From: Xylanimicrobium pachnodae JCM 13526 = NBRC 107786
GTDB taxonomy: Bacteria > Actinomycetota > Actinomycetes > Actinomycetales > Cellulomonadaceae
Length of the DNA: 64,000 nt
NCBI GenBank assembly: GCA_001592145.1
Contig: BCWJ01000009.1
Span: 82,196-146,195 of the forward strand
Direction of reading: 5' to 3'
Positions 10,783-21,334 of this stretch are shown here, piece by piece; the first letter of the stretch is position 1, and the number at the start of each line of letters is the position of its first letter. The position numbers and the translations under genes are program-made. The notes beneath the pieces were generated by a model, which worked only from the letters and a program-made list of their open reading frames with translations, did no database searches and was not told where the DNA came from.

Positions 10783-12234
10783 GGCGCAGGCCCCCGCGGG
10801 GCGGGACCACGACTCCGGCAGCGACCAGTCCGCGGGCTCCGCCTCCGCGACGGACCCCTCGGCGGGCTCCTGGGCGAGCGCGCTGACGCGCGGCACCTCC
10901 GTGCGCGCAGCGACCACGAGGCGGCGGCGCTCGCGGAACCACGCGACGAGCACGGGGGCCAGAGCGCCCATCCAGGCGAGCGGGGCGGCCCAGGCGACGC
11001 CCACGAAGCCGAAGTGGGAGACCAGCAGGATGGCCGCCGAGGCACGCATGACGAGCTCGAGCGCCCCCGCGACGGTGGGCACGGTGGACAGGCCCAGGCC
11101 CTGGACCACGTTGCGCAGCACGAACAGCAGCGCCAGCACCGGGTACAGGCCACCGTTGACCAGGAAGTAGGTGCGCGCCATCGCCATGACCTCGGGCTGG
11201 TCCGGCCCGACGAACAGGCCCACGATCGGCTGGGAGAACGTCACCAGCACGGCCCCGAGCACCAGGGCGACGCCCACGGCGACCCCACACGTGCGGAAGG
11301 TCGCCACCCGGATGCGGTCCCACTGCCGTGCCCCGCGGTTCTGCGCCACGAACGTGACCATGGCGATGCCGAACGAGTTCAGGGGCGCGACGGCGAGCCC
11401 GTCCACGCGCGCGGCCGCCGTGAAGGCGCCCACGGCCGTGGCCCCCAGCCCGTTGACGGCCACCTGGAGCACGATCGCGCCGACGGCGATGACGGACATC
11501 TGGAAGCCCATGGGCAGTCCCGTGCGCATCGGCTCGCCGAGCGCGTACCGGCCGGCCCGCCAGTCCTCCCGCGTCAGGTGCAACGCCGGCATCTTGCGGA
11601 CCACGAGCACGAGGCACGCGGAGACGGCAGCGCCCTGGGCCAGGATCGTGGCGAACGCGGCGCCCGCGAGCCCCCAGTGGAACACCCCGACGAGCAGCGC
11701 GACGAGGATCGCGTTGAGCACGGACGACGCCATGAGGAAGTAGAGCGGCGTCTTGGCGTCGCCGAGCGCCCGGATGACCGCCGAGACGTAGTTGAACGCC
11801 ACGGTGATCCCGGCGCCCGCGAACGTGACGGCCAGGTAGACGGCCGACTGGTCGATGATCTCGGCCGGGGTGTTGAGCAGCGTGAGCAGGTCGCGCGCGA
11901 ACACGACGCCGACGGCGGTGATGACGACGGCGATGGCGGCCGAGAGGTAGGCGCCGGCTGCGACGAAGCGGCGGACGGCCTGAGCGTCACCCGCCCCGAA
12001 CGCCCGGGCGACCGGGATCGCGAGGCCCGCCGCCGATCCCCAGGAGAACCCGATGAGCAGGAACACGAGGCTGCCCGAGGCCCCGACGGCCGCGAGCGCG
12101 TCGAGGCCCAGCAGGCGTCCGACGACGGCGGCGTCGGTGAACATGTAGAGCTGCTGGAAGAGGTTGCCGACCAGCAGGGGGACGGTGAAGGCGAGGATGA
12201 GGCGCGTCGGCGGCCCGACGGTGAGGTTCTGCAC
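10774..12234 (-). CDS. MATE family efflux transporter
   Basis: A 486-residue inner-membrane protein of the multidrug and toxin extrusion family, with two six-helix halves (about 12 hydrophobic segments) and the family N terminus PLLVGNLFQQLYMFTDAAVVGRLLG. Members export cationic drugs or metabolites using a Na+ or H+ gradient; the substrate cannot be read from sequence. It starts with GTG at 12234. The 118 bases upstream are less G+C-rich than the surroundings and presumably hold its own promoter. The C-terminal tail after the last helix is hydrophilic and Glu/Pro-rich. Confidence 0.92.
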   Translation of the reverse strand: MQNLTVGPPTRLILAFTVPLLVGNLFQQLYMFTDAAVVGRLLGLDALAAVGASGSLVFLLIGFSWGSAAGLAIPVARAFGAGDAQAVRRFVAAGAYLSAAIAVVITAVGVVFARDLLTLLNTPAEIIDQSAVYLAVTFAGAGITVAFNYVSAVIRALGDAKTPLYFLMASSVLNAILVALLVGVFHWGLAGAAFATILAQGAAVSACLVLVVRKMPALHLTREDWRAGRYALGEPMRTGLPMGFQMSVIAVGAIVLQVAVNGLGATAVGAFTAAARVDGLAVAPLNSFGIAMVTFVAQNRGARQWDRIRVATFRTCGVAVGVALVLGAVLVTFSQPIVGLFVGPDQPEVMAMARTYFLVNGGLYPVLALLFVLRNVVQGLGLSTVPTVAGALELVMRASAAILLVSHFGFVGVAWAAPLAWMGALAPVLVAWFRERRRLVVAARTEVPRVSALAQEPAEGSVAEAEPADWSLPESWSRPAGACAES

Positions 12235-12352
12235 GGTGGCCCGTCTGTCTCAGCGGGCGTCGTGGCGCCCATCAAATCGATTCGACAGGCTCCATGCTAC
12301 GACGGGACTTGCCAGATGCCACTGTGATTTGCGGGACGTGCCACCGGGACGT

Positions 12353-13726
12353 TCAGTTCTCCCACACGGCCTCGTCGAAGCCCGCCCAGGTCTGCCGGTC
12401 GGACGTCGCGCCCAGCAGCCCGACCGTCGGGTTGAGGGCGGCCAGGAGCAGCGCCGTCAGCGTCGTGGGCGGGTGCGCGGCGTCGAAGGCGAGCGACTCA
12501 CCGTCCGGACCGGACGCCGTGAGCGAGGTGATGTACATGGTCGCGTGACCGTCCATGGTGACGGCGTCCGAGGTCGTGACGGTGCCCCCGCTGCGATCGC
12601 TCAGGTACGTCCTGAGCCGGAACCCCGAGACCACCACGTGGTCCGCCACGATCTTGAGCGCGGCCCGCCGCTCGCCCGAGTCGCCCACCGGCACGGACAC
12701 CAGCGCGATCGCCTCGATGCCCGCGATCTCCAGGTCCGACGCCTTGAGCTCCGCCGGGATCGCGAACACGTCGGCGTCCTCCGTCCCGCCGAGCGCGATG
12801 GGCAGGGCGTCCTCGTCGGGCGCCGGCAGCTCCTCCGGCACCTCCACCGTGACGCCGGGGGCCGCGTCCGGCGTCTCCTGCGCCGGATCGCTCTCGGGAG
12901 TCTGCTCCGCGGGGGCGGCGTCGTCACCCTCGCCGGCGGTGGCAGGGTCCTCGCCGACGTCGTCGCCGTCGTCGCCGTCGTCCGTGGCAGGGGCCGACGG
13001 CGAGGGCGACTCGGCGGGAGCCGACGCGGACGGGGACGGCGAGGAGGTCGGCGAGGGGGACGGTGAGGGCGACGGCGACTGGCCGGGCAGGGGCGGCAGG
13101 TCCACGTCGCACAGGATGAACCCGAGGATGCAGGGCCCGCCGGCAGGCACCGCGCCGGCCAGGCCGCCCGCGGCGAGCGCCACGGACAGGACCGCGGCGG
13201 CCGAGCGACGGGCCGCCCGCCGGGACGGCAGCTGGTCCGTCAGCCCGAACACCGACAGCCCGGAACCCTCGGCCAGGCCGTCCTCGACGGCCGCGCCAGC
13301 ACCCACATCGTCGGCACCCAAGTCGTCAGCGGCGGCGTCGTCGGCTGCGGTGTCCACGGCTGCGGCGTCGTCGGGCCGGGCCAGGAACGACACGACGACG
13401 ATCGACCCGACGATGCCCAGGACGGCCCCGACCCCGAGACCGCCCGCGTTGACCGCGACGAGCGAGTACACCGACAGCACGAGGCCGATCACCCCGTAGA
13501 AGAGGTGGTGCACCGGCTGGAGCATCGCGAGCACCCCGGCGAGCACGACGACGATGGGGATGACGGTGGTCTGCATGCCGGAGAAGCCGAGCTGCAGGAC
13601 GACGCCGCCCACCGAGACGCCGGACCGGCCGAACGCGAACAGTTCCACCCCGGCGAGGACGAGCAGGGAGGCGCCCCAGAAGGGGCGCCCCCGCCGCCAC
13701 TGCCGGAAGCCCGGCCTCAGAAGCAC
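12353..13726 (-). CDS. DUF6114 membrane protein with Ser/Pro-rich linker and C-terminal extracellular domain
   Basis: A 457-residue envelope protein of unknown function. Residues 1-110 hold about four hydrophobic helices and match the DUF6114 type. An acidic Ala/Asp stretch and another hydrophobic segment follow. Next is a linker of Ser-Pro repeats and acidic residues, and then a compact C-terminal domain of about 150 residues that I cannot name and that resembles the partner protein's beta-rich sequence. I use the GTG at 13726: GGAGG lies 7 bases upstream, and the gene then overlaps the DUF6230 gene by 10 bases, so the two are translationally coupled. Carrying the extra C-terminal domain looks unusual for DUF6114 proteins. 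Confidence 0.75.
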   Translation of the reverse strand: MLLRPGFRQWRRGRPFWGASLLVLAGVELFAFGRSGVSVGGVVLQLGFSGMQTTVIPIVVVLAGVLAMLQPVHHLFYGVIGLVLSVYSLVAVNAGGLGVGAVLGIVGSIVVVSFLARPDDAAAVDTAADDAAADDLGADDVGAGAAVEDGLAEGSGLSVFGLTDQLPSRRAARRSAAAVLSVALAAGGLAGAVPAGGPCILGFILCDVDLPPLPGQSPSPSPSPSPTSSPSPSASAPAESPSPSAPATDDGDDGDDVGEDPATAGEGDDAAPAEQTPESDPAQETPDAAPGVTVEVPEELPAPDEDALPIALGGTEDADVFAIPAELKASDLEIAGIEAIALVSVPVGDSGERRAALKIVADHVVVSGFRLRTYLSDRSGGTVTTSDAVTMDGHATMYITSLTASGPDGESLAFDAAHPPTTLTALLLAALNPTVGLLGATSDRQTWAGFDEAVWEN

Positions 13727-14322
13727 TCCTTGCCCTCCATGTTGATGCCGAGCTTGAGGTCGGTGAGCTTGAACACCGCGGCCTGGGTGGTCCACGCGAC
13801 CTGCTCGAGGTTGTCGATCGTGATCGAGTCGGAGTCCATCGCGAAGTCGTGCACGGAGCCCTTGGCCGCCGTCTTGACGGTGGAGGCGTCGACGCCGATG
13901 CGGATCGCGTTGAACGTGGCGTCACCCGAGAGGTTGTCCATGCCGATCTGGAGGCCGGAGGCCTGCACGGGCTTGTCCGGGTTGGTGCCCGCGCTGATGA
14001 GCAGGGTGGGGCCGAACGGCGTCTTGACCGACTGGCACAGGTCGTAGAGCTTGGCCTCGGCGATGTTGGCGATGGCCGCGGGGTGCTGCTTGGCATCCTT
14101 GCCCGCGTCCGCGACCTCGGCGCCGACCCCCGCGTACTGCGAGAACCCCGTGCCGTCGAGCTTGTCGGCCGAGATCTTGAACTGCTGGCCCGAGACCGCC
14201 ATCGAGATCGGGACGACGCCTTGCGCCACCCCGCCCCCGACCAGGACCAGCGCGGCGACGGTCGGGACCGTCGCGAGCAGGACGCGCCCTCTGCGCGTCC
14301 GGGTGAGCGAGCTGAACCTCAT
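13717..14322 (-). CDS. DUF6230 secreted/anchored protein
   Basis: A 201-residue protein with a positively charged start, one hydrophobic segment at about 13-33 (signal or anchor), then a soluble domain rich in short polar strands (VSGQQFKISADKLDG). It matches DUF6230, a family found beside DUF6114 proteins in actinobacteria; neither function is known to me. The ATG at 14322 follows GGGGGAACAC, a good ribosome site; the GTG further upstream does not. It is first of a two-gene unit and divergent from a TetR regulator, with inverted repeats between them. Confidence 0.78.
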   Translation of the reverse strand: MRFSSLTRTRRGRVLLATVPTVAALVLVGGGVAQGVVPISMAVSGQQFKISADKLDGTGFSQYAGVGAEVADAGKDAKQHPAAIANIAEAKLYDLCQSVKTPFGPTLLISAGTNPDKPVQASGLQIGMDNLSGDATFNAIRIGVDASTVKTAAKGSVHDFAMDSDSITIDNLEQVAWTTQAAVFKLTDLKLGINMEGKECF

Positions 14323-14399
14323 GTGTTCCCCCACGTTTCTCACGGGCGACACCGATGTCGCCGGACAAACGCCGAAGGTAGACCCGTTACTGACGGTGC

Positions 14400-14427
14400 G
14401 TCAACAGGTAGTTGAGTTGTCGTCAAC
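14400..14427. promoter_or_regulatory. Candidate TetR operator: overlapping TCAAC/GTTGA inverted repeats
   Basis: The segment carries TCAAC-N5-GTTGA (14401-14415) and GTTGA-N7-TCAAC (14411-14427), sharing the central GTTGA. It lies between the DUF6230 start and the TetR gene and covers the expected -35 region of the latter, whose -10 is TAGGGT at 14443-14448. That layout suits self-repression and shared control of both directions. Inferred from position and symmetry only. Confidence 0.5.
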
Positions 14428-14454
14428 AATGAGCGGTGGCCTTAGGGTCGTGCT

Positions 14455-15111
14455 ATGCCGCCAGCACTGCACGGCCCGACCGGACGACCGCACCGCAAGC
14501 GCCTGAGCCCTGACGAACGGCGGCACCAGCTCCTCGCGATCGGCGTCGACCGCCTCACCACCCAGCCGCTGGAGGCCATCTCCGTCGAGGACATCGCGGC
14601 GGCCGCCGGCGTCTCCCCCGGCCTGGTGTTCCACTACTTCGGCACCCGCCAGGGCCTGCACCTGGCGATCGTGCGCACCGCACGGGACGCCATGCTGGCC
14701 GCCACCCAGCCCGACCCCGCGCTGCCGGCACGCGAGCGCCTGCGCGACGTGCTCGCCCGCTTCGTCACCTTCGTCCAGCAGCACGACGCGACGTTCCACT
14801 CCGTGGTCCGCGGGGCCGCCTCCGGTGATCCGCGCGTGCGCGAGACCGTCCAGCACGCCCGCGACGTGCTCACCGAGCACACGACCGCCGTCGTCGTCGA
14901 CCTCGGGGCGCAGCGCACCCCGCTGGTCGACGTCGCCGTGCGCGCCTGGATCTCGCTGGCCGAGCAGGCCCTCGTCGACGCGGCGACGGACACCGCGATC
15001 CCCAGCGCCGAACTGGTCGCGTTCCTGGAACGCAGCGCGCTCGCCGTCGTCGCGGCCGCCGCGCCGACGACGACGACGCCGGACACGCCGAGGGGGCCCG
15101 ACGCCGTCTGA
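14455..15111 (+). CDS. TetR family transcriptional regulator
   Basis: A 218-residue repressor-type protein. Residues 17-65 form the helix-turn-helix domain (SVEDIAAAAGVSPGLVFHYFGTRQGL). The C-terminal helical domain would bind an unknown ligand. The ATG lies 7 bases after TAGGGT, so it is probably leaderless. It is divergent from the DUF6230-DUF6114 unit and is the obvious candidate to control it. It converges on the protease gene, leaving 32 bases between their ends. Confidence 0.88.
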   Translation: MPPALHGPTGRPHRKRLSPDERRHQLLAIGVDRLTTQPLEAISVEDIAAAAGVSPGLVFHYFGTRQGLHLAIVRTARDAMLAATQPDPALPARERLRDVLARFVTFVQQHDATFHSVVRGAASGDPRVRETVQHARDVLTEHTTAVVVDLGAQRTPLVDVAVRAWISLAEQALVDAATDTAIPSAELVAFLERSALAVVAAAAPTTTTPDTPRGPDAV

Positions 15112-15143
15112 CGTCGAGCCCCCGCGGGGTCGTGCGTAGTGGG

Positions 15144-16952
<1,809 letters not shown>

Positions 16953-17074
16953 GTCTGATGGCCTCCTCGATCTCCCTGACCCGAGATAACACCACGAGGC
17001 TGATGTGGCTCTGGGCCTTGTCTGAGAGTTCCCTGCGATGTGGCATCCGGGGCTCGCCGCGCGGGCCCCACGGC

Positions 17075-18883
17075 TCAGATCGCCGCCGCTATCGCCGACA
17101 CGATCGAACCATGGAGCTCGCCCGTCGACGCGTGACGGTCGCGGCGTGACACACGGACGTCGACGACCTCGACACCGTCCCCAGGGTCCGCGAGCGCCGC
17201 CCGCAGCTCCGCGAGGGTCGCCACCGGCCGGTAGGTGACACCGTACGCCGCGCACAGGGGGCCCAGGCGCACGCCTGTGGGGGTCGCGAAGACGCGTTCG
17301 AAGGTGCGGCCGCCCGCGGGTGAGGCGGCGGCCACCGCCCCGTGCTCCAGCGTGGCGAAGATCGACCCGCCGTCGTCGTTGACCACGACGATCTGGAGGG
17401 ACGCCGCCGGTTCGAGGGGACCGCGCAGCAGTCCCCCGACGTCGTGCAGGAACGTGAGGTCGCCCAGCAGCGCGCGGGTGCGGCGGCCGGCGCGGGCGGC
17501 CGCCAGGGCGACGCCGTACGTCGTGGAGATGGTGCCGTCGATGCCTGCGAGCCCGCGGTTGGCGAGGACCGCGCCGGGTCCGGCGCCCCCGTCGATCCCG
17601 AGCACGAGGTCCAGGTCCCGCACGGGGTTCGACGACCCGACGACGAGCACGTCGCCCGGCCCGGAGGCGGCGGCGACGGCGCGTGCGACGACGAGGGGGC
17701 CGTACGGCTCCTCGGCGAGCGGCGTGTCGTCCCCGGGCAGGGTTGCGGCCCCGACGACGTCGGTCGCGGCGCGCGACGCGGCCCGCCAGCGGTCCAGGAA
17801 CGCGCTGCCGGCGGGAGTCGCGGGCGCGGCGAACCAGCGCTCGTGCAGCGCGTCGACCACCAGCTCCGCCTGACGGGCTGCGTCCGGCCAGGGCCCGCCG
17901 CCCGGGGCGACGACGGTCACGACGACGTCGGGGCGGCCCAGCAGCCGCTGGACGGGGCGCGAGAGCGTGGGGTGCCCGAACACGATCGCGTGCTCGATCT
18001 CGGCGGCGAGAGCCGGGACCCCGAGCACGGAGCGGTACGCGCGGATCGCGTTCGGGCCGCCGCACGCGCCCGAGGACGGCTCGGCGAGCAGGGGCCAGCC
18101 CTGCGCCTCCGCGAGCGCGCGGGCGGCGGGGCCCGCACCGTCGCCCGCGACCACGACGGTGCGCGTCGGGTCGCCGGACAGCGCCGGGTCGGCGCCCGGC
18201 CCCGGAGCGGGGGGCGCGACGGTGGTGCGGCGGTAGCCGGCGGGCCACGGGCCGGTGATCGCCGGGCCGGCCGACGACGTGGCCGGGTGGAGCGGGTCGC
18301 GGTAGGCGAGGTTGAGGTGCACGGGCCCGGGGTTCCGGTCGCGCAGGCCCTGGGCGGCGACCAGCGCCCGCCCCGCCGCCGCGAGCAGGTCGCGGATCTC
18401 GCCGTCGCGCCCGTCCAGGGCGGGCACGTCGACGGCCGCGCGCACGGCGGTACCGAAGAGGCCCACCTGGTCGGTGGTCTGCGACGCGCCCGTGCCGCGC
18501 AGCTCGTGGGGCCGGTCGGCGGTGAGCAGCACCAGTGGCACGCCGGTGTGGTGCGCTTCGAGCACGGCGGGGTGCAGGTTCGCCACGGCGGTGCCCGACG
18601 TGGTCACGACGGCGACGGGGCGCGGGACGGTGACCTGACCGGCCGAGGTTCCCAGCACGACAGGCTCCGAGGCGCGCGCGAGCCCGAGCGCCAGGAACGC
18701 GGCGGCCCGCTCGTCGATCCGCACGTGCAGCGTGATCGTCCCGGCGTCGGCGGCCTCCGCGAGCGCGTAGGCGAGCGGCGCGGAGCGCGACCCGGGGGCG
18801 AGCACCACGTCGCGCGCCCCGCGCGCCCACAGCTCGGCCACGAGCGCCCGGGCCGCCGCGATCGAGGGCGGCTGCGCTGTCAT
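17075..18883 (-). CDS. menD: SEPHCHC synthase (2-succinyl-5-enolpyruvyl-6-hydroxy-3-cyclohexene-1-carboxylate synthase)
   Basis: Thiamine-diphosphate enzyme that adds a 2-oxoglutarate-derived unit to isochorismate, the second step of menaquinone synthesis. The 602-residue protein has the N-terminal family start (ALVAELWARGARDVVLAPGSRSAPLA), the Glu of RIDERAAAF that activates the cofactor, and a C-terminal ThDP motif GDLTFLHDVGGLL followed by VVNDDGGSIF. The ATG overlaps the menC stop as ATGA, so menC and menD are coupled. The longer reading upstream is a shadow inside menC. Confidence 0.95.
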   Translation of the reverse strand: MTAQPPSIAAARALVAELWARGARDVVLAPGSRSAPLAYALAEAADAGTITLHVRIDERAAAFLALGLARASEPVVLGTSAGQVTVPRPVAVVTTSGTAVANLHPAVLEAHHTGVPLVLLTADRPHELRGTGASQTTDQVGLFGTAVRAAVDVPALDGRDGEIRDLLAAAGRALVAAQGLRDRNPGPVHLNLAYRDPLHPATSSAGPAITGPWPAGYRRTTVAPPAPGPGADPALSGDPTRTVVVAGDGAGPAARALAEAQGWPLLAEPSSGACGGPNAIRAYRSVLGVPALAAEIEHAIVFGHPTLSRPVQRLLGRPDVVVTVVAPGGGPWPDAARQAELVVDALHERWFAAPATPAGSAFLDRWRAASRAATDVVGAATLPGDDTPLAEEPYGPLVVARAVAAASGPGDVLVVGSSNPVRDLDLVLGIDGGAGPGAVLANRGLAGIDGTISTTYGVALAAARAGRRTRALLGDLTFLHDVGGLLRGPLEPAASLQIVVVNDDGGSIFATLEHGAVAAASPAGGRTFERVFATPTGVRLGPLCAAYGVTYRPVATLAELRAALADPGDGVEVVDVRVSRRDRHASTGELHGSIVSAIAAAI

Positions 18884-19968
18884 CGGGCGCTCCCCGGGTT
18901 CCCGGCGTCCAGGAGCGCCGCCAGCCGGTCGGCCCGGTCCAGCCAGCGTGCGCGCACCGCGTCCGACGCCGTCGCCGACTCGAGGGCTGCGGCGTCGGGC
19001 TCGAGGCGCGGGTCGCCCGCGCGCAGCACGGGCAGCGCACCATCGACGGGCAGCAACGGGTCGGCGACGACGTCGTGCGCGAGGAGCTGCGAGGTCGCCA
19101 GCCCGCACGCGTACGGCAGGTCGGGCAGGGCGCCGGCGAGCGCCACCCCGGCGGCGAGGCCCACGGAGGACTCGAGGGCGGAGGACACCACGACGGGCAG
19201 GCCGACACGCTCGGCCAGGTCCAGGCAGGCGCGGACCCCTCCGAGCGGCTGCACCTTGAGCACCACGATGTCGGCGGCGTCGAGCGCGACCACACGCAGG
19301 GGGTCGGCGGCGCGGCGGACGGACTCGTCCGCGGCGACGGGCACGTCGAGACCGGCGCGCAGCAGCTCGCGGCGCAGCGCGGCCAGGTCCTCGACGCTCG
19401 CGCACGGTTGCTCGGCGTACTCCAGGCCGCGTGCGGCGCGGTCCAGGTCGCGCAGGTGGGTCAGGGCTTCGGCGACGGTCCAGCCACCGTTGGCGTCCAC
19501 GCGGATGCGACCGACGCCGGGGCCGTGAAGTTCGTCGAAGACGGCCCGCACGGCGGCGACCCGCTCCACCTCGGCGGCCACGGGCTCCAGGACGCCGTCG
19601 GTGCGCTGCGCCACCTTGACCTTCGCGGTGCGGCACCCGCCCGAGGCGAGCACGATCGCGCGCACCTGCTCCGGGCCGACGGCGGGCACCGTCACGTTCA
19701 CGGGCACGTGCGCCCGCACCGGGGAGGGCCAGCCCACCGTGGCCGCCTCGCGCGCGGCGCGCAGCCAGGTGGCCGACTCGGCGTCGTCGTAGTCCCAGAA
19801 CGGGCTCAGCTCACCCCAGCCGGCGTCGCCGCGCAGCAGCACCCCGTCGCGGACGTCGATGCCGCGAAACCGGGTACGCAGCCTCGACGACCACACGAAC
19901 GGGGACGGCACGGGGGTACGGGGCACGGTGTCAGCGTAGATGCCGGCGCTCCGGCTCAGCAGTGACAT
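18880..19968 (-). CDS. menC: o-Succinylbenzoate synthase
   Basis: Enolase-superfamily dehydratase that follows MenD/MenH in menaquinone synthesis. The 362-residue protein shows the barrel residues: the KxK pair (TAKVKVA), three metal ligands in VDANGGW, EYAEQP and AADES, and the base Lys in IVVLKVQPLGG. Start is uncertain: ATG at 19968 is used, but a GTG about 14 codons later (PRTPVPSPF) would also give the full fold, and neither has a clear ribosome site. A 55-codon reading frame ends 30 bases upstream and may share its transcript. Confidence 0.92.
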   Translation of the reverse strand: MSLLSRSAGIYADTVPRTPVPSPFVWSSRLRTRFRGIDVRDGVLLRGDAGWGELSPFWDYDDAESATWLRAAREAATVGWPSPVRAHVPVNVTVPAVGPEQVRAIVLASGGCRTAKVKVAQRTDGVLEPVAAEVERVAAVRAVFDELHGPGVGRIRVDANGGWTVAEALTHLRDLDRAARGLEYAEQPCASVEDLAALRRELLRAGLDVPVAADESVRRAADPLRVVALDAADIVVLKVQPLGGVRACLDLAERVGLPVVVSSALESSVGLAAGVALAGALPDLPYACGLATSQLLAHDVVADPLLPVDGALPVLRAGDPRLEPDAAALESATASDAVRARWLDRADRLAALLDAGNPGSAR

Positions 19969-19998
19969 TCCCGACCGAACCTGCGGCTCCGCTCCAGC

Positions 19999-20166
19999 TC
20001 AGTCGGTGAACTCGGTCAGGCCCGGCTGGAAGTCCAGCGTCCCCACCACGTGGGGGTCCGCAGCCAGGTCGGCACGGACGGCGGCGTTGTAGGCGTACAG
20101 GTCATGCGAGACAGCCCGGTCGATTGCAGCCGAGTCGAGCACCTCGCGGGTCTGCAGGTTGCTCAT
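19999..20166 (-). CDS. Small hypothetical protein, 55 residues
   Basis: Reading frame MSNLQTREVLDSAAIDRAVS through to TEFTD, ending 30 bases before menC on the same strand. Codons are G/C-ending like the neighbours and the composition is that of a folded acidic protein without a membrane segment. Only a weak ribosome site (GGTGAG) precedes the ATG. I do not recognise a family. It could be a real leader gene of the menC-menD unit, a remnant of a longer gene, or a chance frame. Confidence 0.45.
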   Translation of the reverse strand: MSNLQTREVLDSAAIDRAVSHDLYAYNAAVRADLAADPHVVGTLDFQPGLTEFTD

Positions 20167-20220
20167 GCGTCCATGCTCACCCCTGGGTGCCGCCGCACCG
20201 GTTGTTTGGCGCAGACCACG

Positions 20221-20240
20221 CTTGTGAATGTCGTCACAAG
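20221..20240. promoter_or_regulatory. CRP/GlxR-type palindrome upstream of menB
   Basis: A perfect inverted repeat CTTGTGA-N6-TCACAAG, the classic TGTGA-N6-TCACA arrangement of CRP and actinobacterial GlxR sites. Its centre (20230.5) is 46.5 bases upstream of the menB GTG. With the -10 box TAGGCT (20264-20269) and a leaderless start, it would sit against the -35 region, where such regulators activate or block. Confidence 0.7.
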
Positions 20241-20263
20241 GTGGTCGGCAGGTGCGCGGACCC

Positions 20264-20269
20264 TAGGCT
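20264..20269 (+). promoter_or_regulatory. menB -10 box
   Basis: TAGGCT ends 7 bases before the GTG of menB, so transcription probably begins at or next to the start codon (leaderless mRNA). The same hexamer with similar use occurs before tRNA-Thr and the MsiK-like gene. Confidence 0.55.
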
Positions 20270-20276
20270 GGGCGTC

Positions 20277-21245
<969 letters not shown>

Positions 21246-21267
21246 GTGGCCTCGGCCCTCACCAAGT

Positions 21268-21315
21268 ACGACGGCGGCCGGCCGTTCCCCGCGGGGAGCG
21301 ACCGGCCGCCGTCGT
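21268..21315. terminator. Bidirectional terminator between menB and the NCS2 permease
   Basis: Arms ACGACGGCGGCCGG (21268-21281) and its exact complement (21302-21315) enclose an inner CCCCGCGGGG. There is no T tract, as usual in very high G+C genomes. It lies between two convergent genes. Confidence 0.7.
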
Positions 21316-21334
21316 CGGTGCGAGTGTCAGCGGG

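Noticed and set aside
8788..12327. A 1179-codon plus-strand frame
   Set aside because: Spans menG (antisense), menF (out of frame) and MATE (antisense); Arg/Gly-rich, with no domain. High G+C makes such long shadows common.
12353..13726. Ser/Pro repeats as a CRISPR or minisatellite array
   Set aside because: Units are short, irregular codon repeats inside an open frame without spacers; they are a protein linker.
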